Positions 56,701-64,000 of a stretch of 64,000 nt of DNA are shown here, piece by piece. The notes beneath the pieces were generated by a model. The model was given only the letters and a program-made list of their open reading frames with translations, was not told where the DNA came from and made no database searches. Both the position numbers and the translations under genes were made by a program. The stretch spans positions 2,852,001-2,916,000 of the forward strand of contig JAALGY010000057.1 of NCBI GenBank assembly GCA_032358165.1, read 5' to 3'. The DNA is from Diplosphaera chodatii (lineage: Eukaryota; Chlorophyta; Trebouxiophyceae; Prasiolales; Stichococcaceae). Within the stretch, counting starts at the first letter, position 1. Every line of letters starts with the position of its first letter.

Positions 56701-59559
56701 GTTTTGCTGTGCCACGGCCGTAGGTGGTGGCGCCTGCGCTGCAGCTGGTGCTGGCCATCGCGTCGCAGCTGGCCGAGTCGGCGCCTGTGCGCGGGCAGGC
56801 GGTCACCTTCGTGGAGCGCCACGTCGTCGGCCTGGCGCGCATCCTGGACGACGCTTCCGACGGCCGCAGGTCAGCCTGAGAAATGCCTCTGGTGTGATGC
56901 CGTGTGCATTCGGACTCCTGTGTGACGGTGACCGACTTGTAGTTTATGGGATTTTCGTTAGGCTGTTTTGCAGCTGTGTTCACCGATGTATGGGCTGCAC
57001 AGCTGCGTCTGGTCTGGCACAGCTTGGCAACCCATATTGCGTGAAACCAGCTGTAAGGTGTGTGATGTCGTGCACATGGTTCTGCACCACAGCTGCATGT
57101 GACACTGTATCCTAGAGCACGACGTCCGTTACTGCTCGCTCCACCTTAAGCAGGGTTTAAGCCAGCCGCGAAATACGCCGCGTACTCTCTCATGGCGGGC
57201 AAAACGCGTTGCTGCGCTTGTATACGTCAATGCTAACATAGACACGGCCTTGCCGTGCCATTTGGGCGCGCGCATCGGGCAGAAGCGCAAGTTTTGCACG
57301 CGCAGCCTAAACCCTAAACCCAAGGCTACGTACGCATCATTTCGTGCTGCACGCAATTCTACTGGTTGCTTTCAACATTACATTTGCGCATCGTCTTCCT
57401 AGACATCAACAATGTCAGAGGAGGTGCTGGTAGCATGCGCAGAAGCGTTCGTGGGCAAATAGGGAAACAGGCTATCCTGATACCAATGTGGACTGTGTCC
57501 CACTCATTTCAGGATGTCGGGGGTGGTGACCATCGCGCTGGAGGAGGCGGCGCTGGTGCTGGCGCTGGTGGCCCGGCTGCTGAAGCCGCTCGCCCAGACG
57601 CCGGCGTGGGGCCGCCTGCAGGCGTCCGTCTTCCGCCTCGCCTGGCTGTTCTGCCGGCTGGACGCCCGGGTGGGTCCAGGGTTTACACTGCAAGGGTTGC
57701 TGATGGGAGACGCAGACCAAGTGGGGCTTCTGATTACTATCCTGCCGCTCTGTCACTGCACCAGCTGGAGACGCCAGCCTTGTGCTGACAGAGTCCGTGG
57801 TAGCAGCTTTGGGCGCTGAACCCTGAACGCGGCAGCTGCTGTGGATGGGACGCTGCCACGCATCGCACACCTTGTCTACAATGCCTTGCCTGCTGTTCCC
57901 CATCAGGTGCCCTGCTTTCAGCCCAAGTGGCTGCCTTGCTTGACGTCACTTGCCCCAATGGGCTGCTGCCGCTGCAGATACGGGACCCGGCGCTGGCAAT
58001 GGCCATGCAGCGAGGCATGGCGGCGGCGTCGCAGCCGCAGCTGGCCGGAGCAATCGTGCCCTTTGGCGGCGGCGGGGACAGGCCGCCGCCGCCGCCCAGC
58101 CGCGAGCTGCAGGCGGAGGCCCGCGCCGTGCGCAGCGGGTGAGATACAACTACATTCAGTTCAGCAGTCATCCTGTGCAGCTGCTCATGCGCTCCTGGTG
58201 CTACAGACGGGTGGCAGTCATTGCTTCCGTGGCTGCCAGCCACTGGCGGCCACCTACTTGAACTGATGTACCCAGGCGTGTTTGCTGACGATCGTCATGC
58301 CTGCAGAAGCAGCTGCTGCAGGGCAGCCTGTAAGACTTGAACAGTCCTGTAGCAAGTGCAACATGCGCAAAACTTGCAACTGAAGGGTTTTTTCATCCCA
58401 CTTGCTGCAGGGTGCGGCGGCTGCGGGGCGTGCTGGCGGACGTGCTGCGCCAGCTGGCGTCAGACGCCGAGCCCCCCCTGGAGTACAGCGCCAGGCCCCA
58501 CGCCGCGGACGCGCCCCCGGCGGCGCGGCCGCCGACGCTGCCGCTGCTGCGGGAGACTCTCAGCCAGGTGTGCGGGTCCCGCAAGTTGCACTGTGCTTGC
58601 TGGCGCTCGAGACTCAGCAGCACAGAAGCGATCAGCGAAGGTGGACGCTGCTGTGCAATCAAGCCAAGCCCCGAGCAGTCTACCCAGCTGCTTGATGGAT
58701 CAAGCTGGAGGCAGGCACTGTGGCAGATGGACAGGTCTGTCATTGTGCAAGCCTTCATCCTGGACCCTCAAGCGGTAGCATTGGGCCACGTGATCTGGAT
58801 GACACACCCTGGATGCATATGCAACGCTCGGCAGCTTCAGATGTGCAGAGGCTCAATCGTCATCATGCGCAGGCTACCGAGGACCTGTATGCAGCGCTGG
58901 ATGCGCGGCAGCAGCTGCTGGCACAGCCCACGCCCAGCAGCGACGTGCTGGCAGCGGCGGCGGCGGCAGAGGCAGACGTACGTGCTGCCCTGTTGCTGCC
59001 CCGTCGCCATGGCTGCGTTATGTGATGGGTCCCTAAAACTATATGCTGTGCTGGCTGCATGTGCACGGTGCCCCGGCAATCGCACAAGGTATCAACCTCA
59101 AGCAGTGCCTTGCTGACGCCTGCGTAGGTGGCGCGGGGGCTGCTGCTGGTGCAAAACGTGCTGGCGGCGATGCTGGCGGTGCTGCAGCGCAACCAGCCAG
59201 CCACAAAGCTGGGCAATGAGCGGGTGGGTGCAGCATTCTTTCCTGACTTGTCATCCTGACTGTGGCATGGAACCCGAATGGGATGGCAGGGACTGTGGTA
59301 CTTGGTGCAGAGCCTCCCGCATCGGCAGAAGACCGGTGTGTGCCCACAGCAAACGGAAGCTGTGACGGTCGACGCTAGGCAAGCAGTACACTTCGATTTT
59401 TCGATTTCGCCGCAGGAGCTGGACCAGCTGCGGCGGCTGCTGGGGCCGCCGCTGGAGGCGCTGACACGATTGGCGCCCGGCGACGGGCTGCTGACTGGCG
59501 ACGTGGACTCGGTGCACATGCTGGCGCGGCGTGTGAAGGACCTGGCCATCCAGCTATAG
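41740..59559 (+). CDS. NUP205: Nucleoporin NUP205 (Nup192 family), inner-ring scaffold
   Basis: A large alpha-solenoid of the nuclear pore inner ring. Recognised by YDMTYQLNEIE with a following AEDYTETLAFVRLLNVLLG, GHLLLGFDVADG, and the alpha-helical repeat character throughout. Proposed exons: 41740-41886, 42063-42164 (or 42188), 42280-42354, 42555-42779, 42859-43053, 43201-43284, 43681-43957, 44241-44412, 44661-44828, 45178-45304, 45585-45704, 46007-46098, 46416-46536, 46995-47171, 47561-47727, 48101-48264, 48655-48843, 49262-49432, 49942-50147, 50359-50428, 50591-50717, 50933-51056, 51305-51458, 51864-51988, 52427-52551, 52938-53111, 53283-53541, 54013-54082, 54248-54433, 54797-54954, 55395-55547, 55777-55920, 56420-56491, 56724-56869, 57513-57669, 57978-58138, 58411-58567, 58849-58977, 59128-59223 and 59416-59559, about 1,969 aa with compatible phases. 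Weakest part: 43284-43681, where an additional coding-looking segment (about 43453-43558) could not be fitted. Confidence 0.88.
47781..47938 (+). repeat. Intronic copies of the NUP205 exon 15 3' end
   Basis: 47781-47845 repeats 47670-47734 almost exactly at an offset of 111 bp, including the donor (CCCACAA|GTGAGTG). A third, degenerate copy is recognisable at about 47888-47938. Because the second copy keeps a good donor, it offers an alternative 3' end for the exon. Confidence 0.88.
57306..57321 (+). repeat. Interstitial telomere-like repeat, two units
   Basis: Two CCTAAAC-type heptamers, matching the plant/algal TTTAGGG telomere unit on the other strand, inside a NUP205 intron. Confidence 0.8.
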
Positions 59560-60547
59560 TGCTGGTTCCAGCGAACGGTGGCAGCCATCAGATCAGGGGC
59601 AGGGTGGTGTGTGAGCAGTGGGCGTGTGTATGAATTAGAAGGTTATAACCAGGACCTGCTGGCCAATGGCCAGATTGTATTGGCCTTGCTGGTGTCGAGG
59701 TGTGAGCATAGCGCAAGCTGTTTGAAGGCGCTGAGTGGTCCACGAGTGGTCGTGCATGGCATGCCGGTACTATGCAGTACATCGACCATGTGCAATCATG
59801 TGCACCTTCCGACTGGGCGTCATTCCGCAGCATTTACCGTAATGCTGTAAAACTGCGGGCTGTTGCCTACTCTGCATTGCGGAGCTAGCAACGTTTTGCT
59901 CTCTGCTGATAACACAGTAAACTGCGGCCATGCTGGCGCCGCCAACCCTCTAGAAAGCCACCAACTGCTACTAACCCTGACGTCTGCAGCAGCGATCTTC
60001 GCTTTCACACCAGACCGCACTCGTCCTGAGTAGCTGGCCCGTTTTCTTGCCAGCCGCAGCTGGCCAGTGTGAAGCCACCTGATTGCTGGTGCAATCCCTG
60101 CGGCGCCAGTGCACATTCAGGTGGTCCTTGCGTGTTTGCGGTGCGTCCAGCACCAGAGAGCAACCTTCTTTCATCATTCTGTTGTAGCTGATGCACTGCG
60201 TGTCCGTTGTGCGCATGCGGTAGGCACAGGCACCATGCCATGCCGCATGCACGGCGAGCCAGATGCCTTAACACAGTGGTTCCCAACCGGCACCGTCATT
60301 GACGCTGCAGGGTGACCACCTGCTGCGCCGCTGCGCAGCGCCAGCGTCTCCGCAGGGCAGCAAGCGACGTCTGCACCAGCAGAACCTGAACACCAGGCTG
60401 CAAAGCCTCGCGCGACACCCTGCCGCGACGCTTGCCACAGCGCGTCGCTGCTGGGGCCAGCGTGTGGCGTGAAGCCTTGACGGACCAGAGGACGCCGCTG
60501 GGCGCGCATGTGACGGAAGAAATGTGACCGGCGGCGGCGGCGGCAGC
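59560..60547. other. Intergenic region between NUP205 and WDR83-like gene
   Basis: Contains the NUP205 3' UTR (TGTAA at 59846-59850) and the WDR83-like promoter. I see no other gene. Confidence 0.5.
59846..59850 (+). terminator. TGTAA polyadenylation signal for NUP205
   Basis: TGTAA 287 nt downstream of the NUP205 stop. Confidence 0.5.
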
Positions 60548-63150
60548 ATGCCGGTGCTCGGGCCGCAGCTGCCCGGCCAGGAGCAGGTGAGGGGCCATAA
60601 CCTTCCCATCACAATGTCAACAGCAGCCACTGCCATGCGCCACTCAAGCCAGATGGCTCGCCAGAAGCACTGGGCGCTGGCTGACGGCACACAATGCTGG
60701 CAGCAAGCTTGCAGCAACTCCTGCGCGGTCACAGCCACATATACATGGGGCGGCTGGCTGCAGGATGGCGGGGAGGCGCTGCCTGGGGAGCTGCAGCACG
60801 AGATCAAGGCGCACGATGGGCCGGTGCTGGCGGTGCGCTTCAACCGCGCCGGCACCTACTGCCTGTCCGCTGGCCGGGTGCGCTTTCGCCATTCTGGAGG
60901 ATTGCCGTCTCATGCTGCATGGTCCGGCCTATGCCTTTCGACCGTGCCGGCACCAGCCGGTTGTGGTGTGGCTGGGTGCGTCCCCGAGGCTGGCACGTCG
61001 CCTCTGGTTGCGTGCTTCGCAACGCAGCATCGCGCCGCAGACTCCCATTGCCCCCATGCAGCGCGCGTCCTGCAGACTGCGCTCCCGCAGTCTCCTGCAG
61101 CATCCGTGGGCATAGAACAATATCGTTGCTGCCTGGCACCGGGACGTTGAATCCTTCAGCAAGGGCCCGTCATGGACGGCAGATGTGACGGAAAACACGG
61201 AGTGTTCTGATTTCGGGCCCATGAGCTGATCATTTGCAGCGTGCACCCGCCGCAGGACCGCCTGATCAGACTGTGGAATCCGCACCGCGGCGTGCCCATC
61301 AAAACCTACACAGGTGGGCTGCTGAGGTCCCCAGCCGTGAACAGCTGGGTGCCGGCGTTCGTCGCGCCGTTCGTGCTCAGATGCTGCACCTCTGACGTCA
61401 GGTTGACGGTTTTACGCTCTGCTGCAGGCCATGGGTATGATGTGCGGGACGTCACCGTGTCGGCGGACAACTCCAAGTTTGCTTCAGCGGGCGGCGACCG
61501 GCAGCTGTTCCTGTGGGACGTTGCCACAGGGCAAACGATCCGCAAGTTCGCCGGCCATGACGGCGTCATCAACTCGGTGAGCATTTGGTGGTCATCCACT
61601 GGCTGCCCTGCTGTTGGTAGCAACAGCCCCGAAAACTGTCCTGACCATGAAGCTCACTACAGACATCCCTTGGCGCGACACATTTGACTGATGGCATTGG
61701 GCGTAACATCACCATTCTGTTGGGCTGCAGGTGGCGTACTCGCCGAACAACGAGGTGCTGGCGACGGGCGGGTACGACCAGGCGGTGAAGATTTGGGACA
61801 CGCGCAGCCGGGCGCACCAGGCGCTGCAGGTCATGCGGCCCTTCGCCGACAGCGTGACTTCTGTTGCCATCACCGCAGAGTGAGCATGGCCTTGACCTTA
61901 CAGAGTCGGTTTCAGGCCACGAGCGTTCGGCAAGCTCAGTGCGGGGTTGTGTTCGCAGCCCACACATGCAGACGGTGCAGTATCCCTGAGCGGTGAGCAG
62001 TCCATGTTGCTGTGGTGCAGCTGGACCACTGCTTTTCTGTGGCTGCCTTCCCATGAGTGGCCAGCATGCTGCTGATGGCTGCTCAGCCTGTCATGCTGCT
62101 GGCTGCAGCGCTGAAGTTGTGGCGGGCAGCGTGGACGGCACCGTGCGGCGCTTTGACGTGCGCGCCGGGCTGGAGACCGCTGACGACCTAGGTGGGAGCT
62201 GCGTCTCTGCGGTGCTTGGCAGATACCTGAAGACGGCACTGGGCGACAGCTGAGAGCCTCCTCAGGGGCTGCGGCATTCGGGCTCTTGTAAACCGAATGC
62301 ATTCGGCCTGCCGCGTCCAGGCGCGGCGGTGACCAGCGTGAGCGTCTCCCACGACGGCCACTGCCTGCTGGCCAGCTGCATGGACGGCGCCGCGCGGCTG
62401 CTGGACAAGGAGGGCGGCGACTTGCTGGCCACCTACCGGGGTGCGCCACCCCCTCGAACCTGAACCCCTGAAAACCCTCATTCCCTGGACCCCCCAGACT
62501 GCTGGACAAGGAGGGTGGCGATCTGCTGGCCACTTACCGGGGTGTGCTTCTGTGCAGCTCACCTCACGGCAGCATACAGCAGAGCAAATGCTGTATCACT
62601 GCATGCCATCTCAGGCCTGCTGTTGTATCGTGTGCAGCGAGGGTGCTGTGCTGAGAGCTATTGGCTGGGGGGGGTCCAGCATCCTTCACTACACCAGGCA
62701 GCCAAGGGCGGGGAACTGCTGCTGAGACCTGCGTGCATGTCTGCAGGCCACAAGCACACGTCCTACAAGCTGGATAGCTGCCTGACGCCGACAGACGCCC
62801 ATGTGCTGTCGGGCTCCGAGGACGGTAAGCTGCTACCAGCCCACCGCAGCTGCAGCACATGTTTGCTCTTGGCTCCAAGCATGCAGGCATCAGAGATGCT
62901 GATCAGTTTGGGCTTCTCACGTCGCATGCACACCAGGCACTTGCGTCGCGGGCCACTTGCCTCAGAGCTCGGCGCTAAGCTTTCTACGACGCTTGGTACA
63001 GGCAAGGTGATCTACTGGGAGCTGGTGGAAGCTGCGGTGGCAAAGTGCTTCCAGGCGCACAAGGGCGCGGTGTGCTCGATAGCGATGCACCCAGAGGGCT
63101 CGCTGCTGCTGACAGCGGGGGTGGACGGCAGTGTGCGGGTGTGGAAGTAG
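60548..63150 (+). CDS. WD40-repeat protein, WDR83/MORG1-like
   Basis: WDR83 proteins are single seven-bladed propellers linked to MAPK scaffolding and the spliceosome. Nine exons: 60548-60586, 60764-60877, 61256-61313, 61428-61576, 61731-61879, 62109-62191, 62321-62440, 62747-62824 and 63002-63150, giving 312 aa, essentially the length of human WDR83. Blades are seen in order: AVRFNRAGTYCLSAG/LIRLWNP, DVTVSADNSKFASAG/LFLWDV, VAYSPNNEVLATGG/VKIWDT, AEVVAGSVDGTVRRFDVR, VSVSHDGHCLLASCMDGAARLLDKEGG, GHKHTSYKLDSCL...SGSEDGKVIYWEL and SIAMHPEGSLLLTAGVDGSVRVWK. The AGSVDGxVRRxD and GHKxxxYKLDxCL stretches are specific to this subfamily. A partial copy of exon 7 lies in the next intron. Confidence 0.92.
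62499..62542 (+). repeat. Intronic copy of WDR83-like exon 7 3' end
   Basis: About 44 bp repeat the end of exon 7 (parent at about 62398-62441) at an offset of 101 bp, including the donor. An AG precedes the copy, so it could be spliced in as a 44-nt cassette, but that would shift the frame. Confidence 0.88.
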
Positions 63151-64000
63151 GAAGCTGGGGTCTCATGAGCATTCTGTAGTGGAAGTTGACGCCGGTGGCA
63201 GCTGCGTAGTGCACGGATAGACAACATAGTGGTAGTGGTATCGCCAGTTGTAGCTGCGGCAAGCACATCCCGTTGTAGCACAGACAGTACGTTATGAGAA
63301 GAGCGGTAGCTTTCGTTTGCAAGCTATTCTTGGCTCAGGATTACTATCTTGCTTCCAGAGAAAGCCACCATGCATCGAAGGTTCGTTACGCATGAAGATT
63401 CCTGGTACCCCCCACGCACTTGCATGCAAGCTCACGATAACGTCGAGTGTCAGGATTCGAAGGGCACACATGTACTCAGTGACCTCTGCTGCACAGGTTC
63501 GCTAGTCGACGGTACAAATGTTCTTGATGCCTCCAGATCTAGATAGATCTAGATGTCCCGAATCTCCAGTGATTATTCTCCGTCAATATTCTCTATCTCG
63601 TGCTGGCACTATCAGGTGATGGTGACGATATAACGGACACCTCCTCATGCATGCAAGCCATCCACCATATAGGTGACGTCGTCTATCCTGCGAAGTGTGG
63701 CGCACAGCAGACGGTCCGTGTCACTGCATTATTCACGCACATCGCTCGGCCGCCGTGGCTCGGGTGGCACATGCGCGGTGGCTGAGCTGCGGCCTGACTG
63801 ATGTATTCCGCAGTTCAGTCATGAGTCTTTGCAGCGAGCCCAGCACAACATCATCGCAACGGTGGTCGCGTTGCAGTTGCGCCGGTATCGAAACCAGATC
63901 CGCACCCTTCCTTTCGTGTGTCGTGATCGCATCCGCCGAGCGATGCACCAGATGTGTTCTGCAGCATCAGCAAGGCTGGCTCGCCGCTGTATACGGACGG
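63151..64000. other. No supported gene
   Basis: Downstream of the WDR83-like stop. Beyond the 3' UTR I see only short ORFs in all frames and the small repeat at 63535-63554. Confidence 0.5.
63535..63554. repeat. AGATCTAGAT direct/inverted repeat
   Basis: Two tandem AGATCTAGAT decamers, each containing the palindrome AGATCT or TCTAGA. Its significance is unknown. Confidence 0.8.

Overview
This 64-kb window is nuclear DNA of a eukaryote, most likely a chlorophyte green alga. The evidence is dense intron-rich genes (nearly all introns GT-AG, a few GC-AG) with compact GC-rich exons, CAG/poly-Gln and Ala-rich tracts, TGTAA motifs downstream of several stop codons (the usual green-algal polyadenylation signal), an intron-containing tRNA, and a gene set typical of algae and plants. 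There is no sign of prokaryotic operons, plasmids or CRISPR. Gene structures below were assembled by eye from homologous segments, splice signals and reading phase. Where an exon list is given, its total length is a whole number of codons.

Layout, left to right: (1) 1-3.1 kb is gene-poor and holds a tRNA-Ala(CGC) gene with a 44-nt intron, a 22-bp repeat made from the 3' end of that tRNA, and a 127-bp tandem satellite. (2) 3.1-17.3 kb is a compact housekeeping cluster on both strands: alpha-carbonic anhydrase (-), a class I lysine-type methyltransferase with a poly-Gln insertion (-), hypoxanthine phosphoribosyltransferase (+), a DCN1-like neddylation factor (-) with unexplained coding-looking exons upstream, and eIF5A (+). 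(3) 17.8-25.8 kb carries a secreted GH81 endo-1,3-beta-glucanase and an MPP6-like exosome cofactor (both +). (4) 26.4-34 kb carries a METTL21-like methyltransferase (-), a partial membrane protein gene (-) and a multi-pass membrane protein (+). (5) 34-41 kb carries a glucose-6-phosphate 1-epimerase (-), a secreted CAP/PR-1 protein (+) and a single-exon secreted M43 metalloprotease (-). (6) 41.7-59.6 kb is one very long gene of about 40 exons for the inner-ring nucleoporin NUP205 (+). (7) 60.5-63.2 kb carries a WDR83/MORG1-like WD40 protein (+).

The genes do not form one pathway. Four encode secreted or cell-surface proteins (carbonic anhydrase, glucanase, CAP protein, metalloprotease); the others are core nuclear or cytosolic functions. 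Three divergent pairs share short intergenic regions that probably act as bidirectional promoters.

The most unusual feature is a recurring type of local duplication. In five genes, 45-80 bp across an exon-intron boundary has been copied to a site about 99-112 bp away inside the adjacent intron or 3' flank. This looks like a regional process of intron growth by short tandem duplication, and I consider it the best candidate here for something not yet described.
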